From: Monarcha castaneiventris obscurior | Lineage: Eukaryota > Chordata > Aves > Passeriformes > Monarchidae | Assembly (NCBI GenBank): GCA_026261815.1 | Contig: JAMPIT010000493.1 | Location: 6,713,501 to 6,777,500, forward strand | Direction of reading: 5' to 3' | Length of the DNA stretch: 64,000 nucleotides | In this document: positions 11,573-22,248 of the stretch, in pieces | Position numbering within the stretch: the stretch's first letter is position 1 | Layout: every line of letters starts with the position of its first letter | Position numbers and translations under genes: made by a program | Notes under the pieces: generated by a model | The model's database searches: none | What the model saw: the letters and a program-made list of their open reading frames with translations, nothing else | Told to the model about the DNA's origin: nothing

Positions 11573-14500
11573 AGTCTTGCTTCACTGAAAAACTCCATTT
11601 GTTATTTAGGGGATTAGGACCATTCAACAGGAGAGGAGAAGAAGGGGCTGATAGCGGTGGGACTGGAATTCAGTAAAACACAGAATTATAGTTGTTCCTC
11701 CAGATTTACAGCAGACTAACATCAACCTCTGGTTCAGAGAAGGAATATAAATTAGTTGGTTAATAAGAACTGGATTCCAGCCAGCTGGATTAGGATCCTG
11801 TAACACTCATGTATTCTGCTTCTCTCCCCTTGCCCTGTTAGTTGACTGCAGGCCGCCCAGGGTAACAAAAACATATGGCAGAAGTATAGCATATATTTAT
11901 GTTGGCTCATCTTGCTGTAATCTCCCTCAGGGTATGATCTGATTTTAATAACTCAGACTTACCCTATCACTTTCTGGCTCATTTCCTTGTGTGCTTATAG
12001 CTCATATAGTGCTTTTTTGTTTATTCTTTCAGCACATTTGGAAAAAAAAGTTTAAAAGGAAACAAGAAAATAAAAGGAGAAAGGGAGAGGGAACCTGGCT
12101 ACAAAAATTCGTTAAAATCCATCTCAAGGGCTCCTACAAGTATTTATTAGCACAGATCACCTCCTGACAATGTTTCCCCATGGCCAGAAACAGCATTTTC
12201 AGAACAACTGGAAGATGTGAACACTGCCATCTGTTCCACCCTCAGTGAACTGAGAACTATAAACATCTCCAAGGCTGGGTCATTTATCAATACAAGAAAT
12301 TATACAAAAGGCAGGAGTTGAAGTAAAATCGGTTACATCGTGGGAAGGAATCTGATTGTAAAGGCACACCAAAATATCTTCCAATGTGTCAGCCTTCCTA
12401 AATGCTTGCCATGGCTTGTACGTTCAGTTCTCTGGAGCAGAGACTGCTTAAATTAATTTAAACCTGCCTGTTTACAATTCTTTGTGTACGTCTGATACTA
12501 GTTTTGATAGTTGTGTGACATTGATATAGTTATGCTGCTAGAGTACATTCAGAGAAATTATAAACTTTAATAGGAATTTCAAATATGTTACTGAGATAAA
12601 GAGAAAGAAAACCTAATGAACCTCAGTTGTTTAGGATGGAGCAGAGAGGTATTTGGGGTGGAAGTCTGCAATCAAGGATTTTACCTCATGACCTTTTAGT
12701 TTCCACATCCTCTCTTCCACACCATTTGTTCATCCTGTCTTAAAGCAGGTACTTCCTAAAGCTGAGATTAGAAGAATTAGAGTATGAAGAAAATTTAAGA
12801 TTAAGGGAAGCTCATCCCAAGGAGAGGAATGAGAACTGCCAGCCAACGAGAGGGAAAAAGCTGAGAGTAGACTGAAGGAGAGATCCACAGGCACAGTTGT
12901 GCCTCTACGATGCAACAAAGGGTTCAAAGGAGCCAAACATCTTGAGGAAAGAAAACAAAAGAACTGGCCTCACGTGAACTTTAATTTTGTCCAGAAATTC
13001 CACTCTGGATCAAAGAGCTACAGTGAAAGTTTAGTTGGAAACAGCATTTTCCTGCACAGAAGTTCAGCTTCAGCAAGTAGAAAACTTTGCCCCTCCTCAT
13101 GAAAGGCTAGTTTTGTCAAAGTCCTGGCCTGTTCTAGCCTAAGTCCAAAGGAATCTTTTGAGGAAAAAAACAAGTGCAAGCTATGTTTGGACTGTTATCT
13201 GGGCAGTCAGGGCAAGGCACAGAGGGAACCTTTAGCAACTACTCTGCCAAAAGCCTGAAGTTAATTGTGGGTTGCAAAGAGCCAGGAAAGAAAGTGGCTG
13301 GTCCACAGGGAGATGTGGACATGTCCCTGTGCCTGAACTAGGAGGATGTGAAGCAGAAGGTGACCTAGAGTCATGAACTTTGAGATGTGTCTGCTGAGTT
13401 TGGTTTTCCTGTGAGGAAAGGAGCTCCTGGATGATGCTGAGGGAAGAAGCTGCTGCAAACACTGAGGAGAAGAGAATAGCAAGCAGAGACCCCTGTTTCT
13501 TGTGTGCCTCCTTGGAGTCATTCCAGTACAACAGGAGCACATGGACACGCCTGTGAGTTGTGTCCTGTTGCAGGATGAAATTTCACATTTCAAGAAAGCA
13601 AGAGCCATACCAGTTCTGAGTATTAACCACCCATGCTGCCCTCTGATGAGGATTTAATAATTTGGTTTATAAAGATGAGACATGATAGATTTACTACCTT
13701 CCCTCCACAATTTATTATCTATTGACATGGTTTTCTTTGCAAATTCCAGTTTCCAATGACTTGCTGGTTTTAGCACTGGAAAAGAAAAGTGCAAAATGGT
13801 GCCAGTGATGTGCTGTACATCACTCTCTGGTTGCTGCTCTCAGTTCTTCTGAATAGACTCAAAAAGTCATTGGAAATCTGAAGACTTTTGTCCAAAGCTG
13901 GAATTACTATCACTTGAGTTTTCAAGGAACTGCACAGGGGGTTCTTTACAAAAATTAACTGGCAAAAATCTACCTTTATCCTTTGAAATAGGAGCGCAGC
14001 TCAGGAAGGGATCCTCAGCACTGCAGACATGTAACTGTTCATATACACCTAGTAAACTTCATCTTAGGGAGGCAAAAACCCAACCGTTTCTTTCCCACAC
14101 TCCTTGAATGAAAGAATACTCTCTGATGGCTAGAAAGACCTTCTTCCAAGAATATTCCACCAAGAATATTCATGGGCAGCCTACACTCATTTGTTCTTGT
14201 GCCAATGTTGCCCTGTTTAAATAGATCTTCCTCCCTGGTGCTTTACCCCTCCAAAGCATTTATTACCTTCCTGATATAGTCCAGTGAGGATGGCTTGTAC
14301 TCAGAAAGCTTTTACATCTTTCCCACTGGTTTCTCTCTTGCTGTCAGAGACTTTAAGTACCTGTCCCAGGGGCCACCACCCCTGGTGGCTCACCCCAAGG
14401 TGACAGCGTGGCAACAACTGGATCAACTCCCAGATTACAAAGAGTTCTTGAACATCTTCCTAAAATGTCCTGTTTATTCACTGTTAACTTCTCTGAAAAT

Positions 14501-17500
14501 GGATACAGGAAGAGGAACCTGACTTTTAATCACAAGGCTACCATTTAGTGACTCCTCAGCTATTGGAAGTCAGGGGAGTAAGATATAGGCACAAAAAGAG
14601 TCCATGGAGATTGGCTTATAAATGCACATCTTCATCCAAATATTGTTAAAAGCCAAATTATACCTTCACAACAGTGATCACGACTGCAGACAGGACCTGA
14701 TGGATCAGTATCCCAGCCCACACCTTCTCAAGGTGCTGCAGGTACTCAGTGCTCACACAGCAGCTCAGGGCTCTGGCAGATGTGTCATGGCATTGCAGAA
14801 GACCAGAAAGTGATGTGTCATCCTTGCTAAAATCAGGTTACAAATGTAGAGAAAGGCCAAAAAAAAGTCACACCACACAGATCTGAATATTGGTTCTGCC
14901 CACCTCGAGTTCTGTGGATGTTTGCTCCTGAATGTTTTTGCTCAAGCTGAGGTTGGAAAGGAATCAGCTTGGCACGTTCACTCTTGGTGTCTTTCTTTTG
15001 CAGTGATCCCATTGTTCTGAAACATAATGGGGCAGAGTTTTCTATAGTCCCACTGGGACTGTATCAAAATTGAAATCAGCACTGAAAAGTGTGCTGTGTA
15101 ATGCTGCTGCCTGCTCTTAACACCGTGATTTCAGCCAAGAAACAGCAAGTTATTCACATTTACGCCCAGCGAACTAGAAGGTCTTTTATCCAGACTCCAC
15201 ATTAAATTTCAGCTGCCAAAAATGGTCTCATTCTTATTCAGGTCAATACTTTTGACTTCTTAGGCTTGTACAGTTCCCAGGGCAGCTCAGGCCTGCAGCA
15301 GCTCTGAGGAGCTCTGTTCTCGTGGTGTTGTTACTTGACAGCATGTTGATTTAAGGCACTGCTTTTCTTCAGACTCCTTCTATCAATACCCAGTAAAGGA
15401 GAATAGAAAACAAGCTAGTCAAAGGCATTGTATACTCCCCAAAATTCTGAATTCTTATCGACATCCTCAGCTTTAACATTAAATCTGTACTTGAGGATAG
15501 AGCTGATTTCAAAGTATTTTGTACTTTTCGCTTTACACCAAACACATCTGTACAGCTGAGGTAAAACTGCTGGAAGTCAGACTAACAGCCATTCTTCAGC
15601 ACCACGTGCTGTCAAGCATAAACCCTCTATTAGCGTCCTCACAGTGTCTCATTTTGCAGATTACATTTCTTTAGAAAAGCCACTGATGAACATTTTCCCT
15701 GCCATTTACATTGGTGACATTCACTCAGGGCCTGAATTCATGCTATGTGCTGAGGGATAGAAGAGCACCAGGAGCCCAGGGAGGATGCTGGGGGAGAGAT
15801 GCCATCTCCTACCCAGATGAGAAAGGGCTCACAAACCTGCAGAGGCTGCAGGTACTGTGGATCCATAGGGACTTAAAATTAAAATCTTGAAAAATAGCAA
15901 AAAAAGAGTGTCCATGGGAATCATGATAAAAGATGAAATATTATCAGACTGCTTGCCCCTGAGGAAATGACGTTTCTTCTCAGTAATTTGAGATGAAGTT
16001 CAGGGATATCCGAGAAGCCTGACTGCCTCTTCCCTCAAGCAGGTAGGGACTGAAAGCACTAGCAGAGAATTAGTGGAGGGGGAAAAACCAAGTTAAATTG
16101 TAACCATTCAGTAAATGCTGCCTGGTCCCTATCAGCAGTGACAGCCCTGTGAGCAGCACGGGACAGTGCTGTGGTCTGCACCAAGCCCTCTGAAAAGGAG
16201 CTCTGTTTGTTTTTAATGTTCTCTTTCCACAGAAGCTGTGTCAGCACAAAGCTGGGGAAACTGAGTATTTTCTTTGGAAATGTCTCAGAGATAAACTGGC
16301 TCTCAGAAAGTGCTGCAGGTATGGCATCTTCCACACACACACCTCAGCAGAGGATTGAGGGAGCAGCTAAATGTCCCTAAGCACTGTTCTGCTTCTGCTC
16401 CATTCTGGGGCAAAGCCTCACAGTCCTCATCTGATGGGGCATCCAAGCTCTCAGTGGGTGCTGGCCTCCTCTCTCCTGGCAGCAAATAGGGAGCAACAGG
16501 CTCTTGTGAGTCTGTACCAGAAGATTCCCTGCTCCTGGACATGCCTCATCATGGTGAAATCCATTTCACCACACCAAGCTTCCCCCTAACTCGATACAGG
16601 CTGTATCAAGGGTCATTTCCTCTGTCCCCACAGGCTCTGCTGGGAGCTGTGTTGCTGTGACCAGCACCATTCCCTACTGAGTCAAACCCAGGGTGCATTT
16701 GGTGCCTTGACATAAAGCACCAGGCCAGAACTGAGCAAAATCCGCAGTTCACACCAGCAACAAAGGGCAGAAGGTGCTTTGCTTCCTTCTAAAGATCTGC
16801 CAAGGTGGCATTTAAAACCACACCCAGTGATATGTGACACACCTGCAAAGGATGGAACACCAACACACCTGAGCTCAGTGCTCTGCCCTCCCACAGGTTT
16901 GGGTGTTGGAAATGCTAAAGAGACACACTGAGGAATTTTGGGACCTGTGGATGTGTCCACACCTGTTTGTAAATGCAGCTAATCCAAAATTAGCCAAGAG
17001 AAGTGGAAGAATCATTTGTCAGCTCCTGGTCTCCTCAGCCATCTTGAAAAAAATGTCACAGAGACATTGACACTTCTGCTGTAGATTTAAATAGCAGCCA
17101 CTGGCCAGGATCGGCTGCTGGGTGAGGGGGCAACGTGGAGCTCCTGTCTCAGGCTCCTCCTGTATCAGATGACTCACCAACATGCCTGAGAAACTCCCTT
17201 AGACCACAGACTCCAGTAGCAACCCCACAACAAACACTGTCCAGGGCTTGCAGTCACCCCTCGGGGTTTAGGATGTGATCCTGGCAGCATTCAGGGAGCG
17301 GAAGGGAGGTGGCAGAGCTTTGCTCTCTTCTACTGCTGCCTCATGGCCACAGTGCTGGGCTGGGACTCAGGTGACATGGAAACCACCACTTTGCCATAAT
17401 TTCCTTTGATCCCAGTAAGTCGTTCAGTCTCTCAGTCCTGTTTTTTCATGAGTATATTCGTGACAGTCAAACCTCCTCCCCAACCTTTCCAACCTTTCCT

Positions 17501-19035
17501 GTGAGTTCCTTGAACAAGAGGACGTTCACGCTCCCATTTACTGGGGCATTGCTCACTGTGGTGGCTGGGCCCTTGCGCTGTCCCATCTCTGGACTGTAAC
17601 TGCTTTTGTGGGGCTCCACTGAAGTGTCCTGATACACAAATGCAGCTTCAGAATACTGGGTTTATGAAGCAGAAAAGGTCGTACCTCAAAGCAGCTCCTG
17701 CAGCCACCCAGTACCTCCTGTCTGCAGAACAGGCTAAGGAGGGGTTTCTCTTCCAGCCCATGCTCTGGCAGCACGACCTGCCAAGCCTGCCTTTCTCACA
17801 TGGAAATACAGAGCTCCTAGGAGTGACTTGGAAAATAATTTCCCCTCCACCTCTCCTATCACGCTGAAGGCAGGAGTCTTGATTGCAGTGCTCCCACCCC
17901 TACCCCAGGAGAGCTGTAGCTCTATCTCCAAAATGCAAGTTAAGCGTTCTGCCTCCGCAGCTCCTCAGCTCTGGAGAGGACACTCCTAAAAAAACACTTC
18001 CCATGTGGACCAAGAGAAACTACAGAGCTCGTTGTGATCCGCACTGTGACCCTCTGCAGCTGCACGAGACACACCTTCAGCCTCCTCTAAAAGCAATTCC
18101 AGCTCCAGCTTTACTCACAGAAGTAATTTCTGCTCATTCTGTATCACCAGAATTAGTGGGGCTGCACACAGTGAAGGGCAGTACTTTAATATGGGTTAAC
18201 AGGAACAGGCACTTCATGGTTTAAGCTCTCCCAGCAAGATCTTAGGACACCAAATATTTTCTTTTCATCTGGCAAGAGAACTTGGCCAATATCCAGGGAT
18301 TTCCCCAGAAACACTTGGAAAAAAACCCCTGGAATACAGATGATGTATGATTTTCAATACAAGAGTGAAACTATTGCATAAAGGACTTCAGACCCAATAC
18401 AAGTCAACATCCTATGAGGTTCTCATGTAACTTCCAAAAGAGATTCTGCTCTGGCCATACCAGTTCCAGTTTTGGTTTTTTTGTTTCAGTGTTGGTTTTT
18501 TTTCTTTTTAAGATACTAGTTAAAGCAAGGGATTACCTACATTTTCCTGAGAAACAAATAATTTTGGTATAGAAAACCAATTGCTGAAATAAACATCTAC
18601 AAGTCCTAGAATATAACCACTAGGCTAAGTACCATGATCCTTCTTAACAAGACAAAAAAAGGGCAATCTTTTGTTGAAAACATTATTTTATATGTAATTT
18701 TAATATTGAACTTTTCTTGCTGTAACTTCAATTGTGCCATCTTGCCTCCACTAATTTTTAATTCTCTAAACACACAGTAACTCAAGCTATTAGAGTTAGA
18801 AATTTACTTTGTGAGAGTTTTTAGTGCTCTGAAGGTAATGCGTGTTTATATCTGAAATCATGTCTTTATTTGAAACCAAACTCTTCAAGCACGTAATTAT
18901 GTAAATAGTTCTTGTCCAAAAAGAATTGTGTTCAGGATTTGTCAGCTGTGAGCCAAGACCCCCAGTCTCCTGTGGCTGTGTGAGGAGGGAGCCTACACAG
19001 GCAACAGGGCAAGAAACATACACCCAACTTGGACT
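11573..19035. other. Intergenic, no gene recognised
   Basis: This is mixed-composition DNA. A small local duplication of 'ccaagaatattc' lies at 14146-14172. No CR1, LTR, tRNA or coding family is recognised. Open frames reach about 115 codons but lack recognisable motifs. Confidence 0.5.
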
Positions 19036-19056
19036 GGGGGGGGGGGGGGGGGGGGG
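19036..19056 (+). repeat. Poly-G run of 21 bases
   Basis: This is an uninterrupted G21 tract after 'ggact'. Such runs are prone to slippage and G-quadruplex formation and are often miscounted in assemblies, so the length is uncertain. Confidence 0.9.
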
Positions 19057-21205
19057 CAATATTTGGCTGTATTTATTCCCCTTTCAGTGCTCACCTTTTT
19101 TCACACAGTTAAGGAGTCTGGTGGAGAGCCAGCCACAGCACCACTGAGTGTATTCCCTGACCAACAGAAGTGCCATCCTTGTCCTAGGTCAGACACAGGT
19201 TCTGCCAGCCCAGAACCCATCTCCAAGAGCTGCTGGTACCAGTGGCTGTGGGATTTGATGTCAGCAGCCCAAGAGCCAGCCCTTTAGCACATGATATACA
19301 TAAGTCATTGTTCTCAAGGACTCAGGAGCGGGCCAGGGCTGTGTGTACATCCAGATGGAACCACAACCCTTCCCCACTGCTATCTACTGCACAATGTTTA
19401 TCAGGGCTTACAGACCACTTCCTTTTCAAAACCCTTATTGAAATTCACACAATAAACAATTTACCCATTTTGGTTTAGGAAGCCCTCAGCCCTTTTCCTT
19501 TCAAGGCAAAAGAAAACAGATTTATTTATTGTATAGAAGCAGGCTGGATTCTGGAGGGGCTAGGGGAGGCAAGCGAGAAAGTTTGAGGCTCTGGATATGA
19601 GCACAGACATTAAGAGGGGACATACCTGCCCCAGGAGACTATAAGACCTCAAGAGACAAGAATATTTAGCACCTAACCCCCAATCTAGACAGTAAAAGTC
19701 ACCCAGATCACAGGTTAAAGCCACTTTGCTGAAGTGTGGCAGCAGCACAGGTTTCCTGCAGGTACCAGGGTCAGGAGTCACACACAGCATGGCCTTGGCC
19801 ACTCCCTTTGCATAGGAGCCTGCCCAGCAGGAAAGTTTGAGTTCCTGGAGACCCCATGGCCCATGTTTGCTGCAGGCAGAAACAGCTCTGACCTCAGTTC
19901 TGGGTTTGGTCCCTGGATTTTCGTTTTGTTCCCAAGGAAGCTGTGGAAGGCATCCCTGGGGACACAGGAGCTGCCAAGAAATCATCTCATCATATATGGG
20001 TGGCACAGCAGGGAGCACAGACACTCTCCCCTTACTGGATTTGATTTTCCATTGTCTTCCACATCTTCCAGGTGCAAAACTCAGCGTGAATGCTGCATCC
20101 CATAGGAATTTGACTGCCCAGAGCATTAAGGATTTGAAGAACAGGCACTACATGCCAAGCATGCACTGCTGCATTCAGAGCATCACATGGGAGGCTGAGA
20201 AGAAGGAAAAATCTTTCTGAACAGAAAAGGTACATTTTTAACACTATTCCTCCAAGAAGAGGGGCCAAGAGAAGCGAAGTAGTGCTTGTTCCTTGAGAGA
20301 AGATGCCCATTCAAATGAAGTTTTCTGAAAGCCACACAGATATGGGGAGGACTGAGGAAATCTGCTCCCAACTGAGAGCTCCTGGGACCAAACCCCTGCC
20401 CTAGGTGAGCTGTTATGGGGCAGTGATGCAAGTGCAGTAGCAGGGGAAGCTTTGAGCCTGCAGCAGTTTCCAGGTACAGTGGACTCTCAAAGGGGAGCAA
20501 CAGCTTCTCTTATTCTTTTGACAAATGAAGGATTTCTACCAGCCTGAAGCCTGAACAGTTCCCTCTCTTTTTTCTAACATGAAAACCCTTCTGAAAATCC
20601 TGTTGGACTTTTGGTGGGATTTTTAGTTTTTCTATCTGAAGCTGCTTGTAGTACAGGGTACAGAGGGGAGAAGACACAGTTATCACCCAGGAACAGTAGC
20701 TTTGATGCAAAATAGAAATAATTTATTTTCTTCTTTGAAGTGTCATCGTCTGGGTCAGAAGAGCCAGCATGCCCTTCCCACCCTGGGGAGGGCAGGCAGC
20801 TGGTTTGGGCAGTAGCTCCCACACTGCCTGGAGATTTTGAGCCTTCGCCCAGCCAAGCAGTGGGGATACTTTTGCTGGGGAAATGCTGACCTTTCTGCAG
20901 GGCAGGAATTCATGGCAATGCTGTGAATATGAGAAGTGCAGCAGCACTTGGTATGAGATGCCTGTCTTGGTTTGAAAGACAGGTGTCTGTCAAGGAAGGC
21001 AGGAGCCTCCCCTGAAATGGAAAATGCAACCCCCTTCCCTCTGAACTGTTATAATTTTGAAAATAAGGGGCTTCCAGGCAAAGATATGAGGGATGGGAAT
21101 AACAGTTCTTTACTAATATCTATCTATGTATAACAGCACAAACAAACAGCACCGGCTGTGGCAGTGCCAGCAAACAGCAGCACAAACCCAGCGCCGCCTC
21201 TCAGC
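19057..21205. other. Intergenic; holds one long unassigned minus-strand frame
   Basis: A minus-strand ATG-initiated frame of 188 codons runs 20126 to 19560. It has no domain I recognise, and plus-strand frames of 123 and 127 codons overlap it, which argues against real coding. Nothing else stands out. Confidence 0.4.
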
Positions 21206-21606
21206 TCCGTTCCCGTTCCCGCTCCCGTTCCCGTTCCCGTTCCCGTTCCCGTTCCCGCTCCCGCTCCCGTTCCCGTTCCCGCTCCCGTTCCCGTTCCCGC
21301 TCCCGCTCCCGCTCCCGCTCCCGTTCCCGTTCCCGTTCCCGTTCCCGCTCCCGCTCCCGTTCCCGTTCCCGTTCCCGCTCCCGCTCCCGCTCCCGCTCCC
21401 GCTCCCGCTCCCGTTCCCGTTCCCGCTCCCGCTCCCGCTCCCGTTCCCGTTCCCGCTCCCGCTCCCGCTCCCGCTCCCGTTCCCGCTCCCGCTCCCGCTC
21501 CCGCTCCCGTTCCCGCTCCCGTTCCCGTTCCCGTTCCCGCTCCCGTTCCCGTTCCCGTTCCCGCTCCCGTTCCCGCTCCCGCTCCCGTTCCCGTGCCCGT
21601 GCCCGT
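21206..21606. repeat. Hexanucleotide array (TTCCCG / CTCCCG)n, about 66 units
   Basis: This is a near-perfect 6-bp tandem array in which units differ only at the first base (T or C), arranged in short blocks. The last units become GTGCCC. Every unit holds one CpG. The minus strand reads (CGGGAR)n, so it has GGG every six bases with 3-base loops, an ideal G-quadruplex register. No frame contains a stop, so all six frames are open and give dipeptide repeats: FP/LP, SR and PV/PA on plus; RE, GN/GS and GT/GA on minus. The long frames here are artefacts of the repeat unless transcription is shown. Confidence 0.97.
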
Positions 21607-22060
21607 GGGTGCAGTTCCGCTCACGGCCGCCAGGGGCGCTGGCGGCTCCCGGGAGCAGCGCGGGTGCGCGGTTCCCCCGCGCCGGCAGGGGGCGCTCCGC
21701 AGCGAGCTCGGGCAGCGCCGGCAATGGCGGCCTGGGCCCGGGAAGGGATGGACAAAAAACGCCTCACAAAGCCCTGGGCAGCCGAGCCCGGTGCCCGGCC
21801 GGACCCTCGGGAGCAGCAGGCTGGAGCAGCAGGGACGGGCGCAGATCCTGGGTGGCAGCGAGATGGATCAAACCCCGGCGCTGCAGCAGGAGCCCGGCAG
21901 GGCTCAGCGCAGGAGCTGCAGAGCAGCGACAGCTCCGAGCAGCGGCGGGGCAGAGCGGCAGCGGCCAGCTCCCAGCGGGGCAGGGAGAGGCAGCCTTGGC
22001 AACCCCGGGGTTCGCCCGTAGAAAGCAAACAGCTGAAAAAGCAGAAGCTTGCAGTGCTGA
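21607..22060. promoter_or_regulatory. CpG island beside the hexanucleotide array
   Basis: The GC- and CpG-rich sequence continues for about 450 bp past the repeat and then drops to ordinary composition. It includes a CTCF-like core at 21682-21695 (CCGGCAGGGGGCGC) and a weaker one-base-short relative at 627-640 of the same kb (CCGCCAGGGGCGCT, 21627-21640). Such islands usually mark a transcription start, but I recognise no gene that starts here. Confidence 0.6.
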
Positions 22061-22248
22061 TGAAATCCTTCCACCACGATAGCAGCTCTCTGTCTGCATG
22101 CCGAGAACACAAGGCAGCCCGAGGTGTGCTCAACCCCCAGGTGAAAGACAAGTTGGACCACCCCCAGCCTCTGTGGCCAGGTCTTTTGATTTTCTTAAGC
22201 ACCCAGCAATTTGTCTCCCTGGCAGTATATATGGGGAAAATTCTTTAA
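21724..22248 (+). other. Unassigned open frame starting in the CpG island (174 codons)
   Basis: The first ATG inside the island (21724) has a strong initiation context (G at -3, G at +4) and begins [14 protein letters not shown]. The frame stays open for 174 codons. It also crosses a good plus-strand splice donor, CCCAG|GTGAAAG at 22140/22141, so only residues up to about 139 might belong to a first exon. The composition (rich in A, G, R, Q) is what any GC-rich frame would give, and I recognise no family. It could be chance, a lncRNA first exon or an orphan gene. Confidence 0.2.

Noticed and set aside
21113..22082. Open frames of 166-318 codons rich in PF, PV/PA, GN/GS and GT/GA on both strands
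   Set aside because: They are produced by the stop-free hexanucleotide array in every frame. Nothing points to translation.
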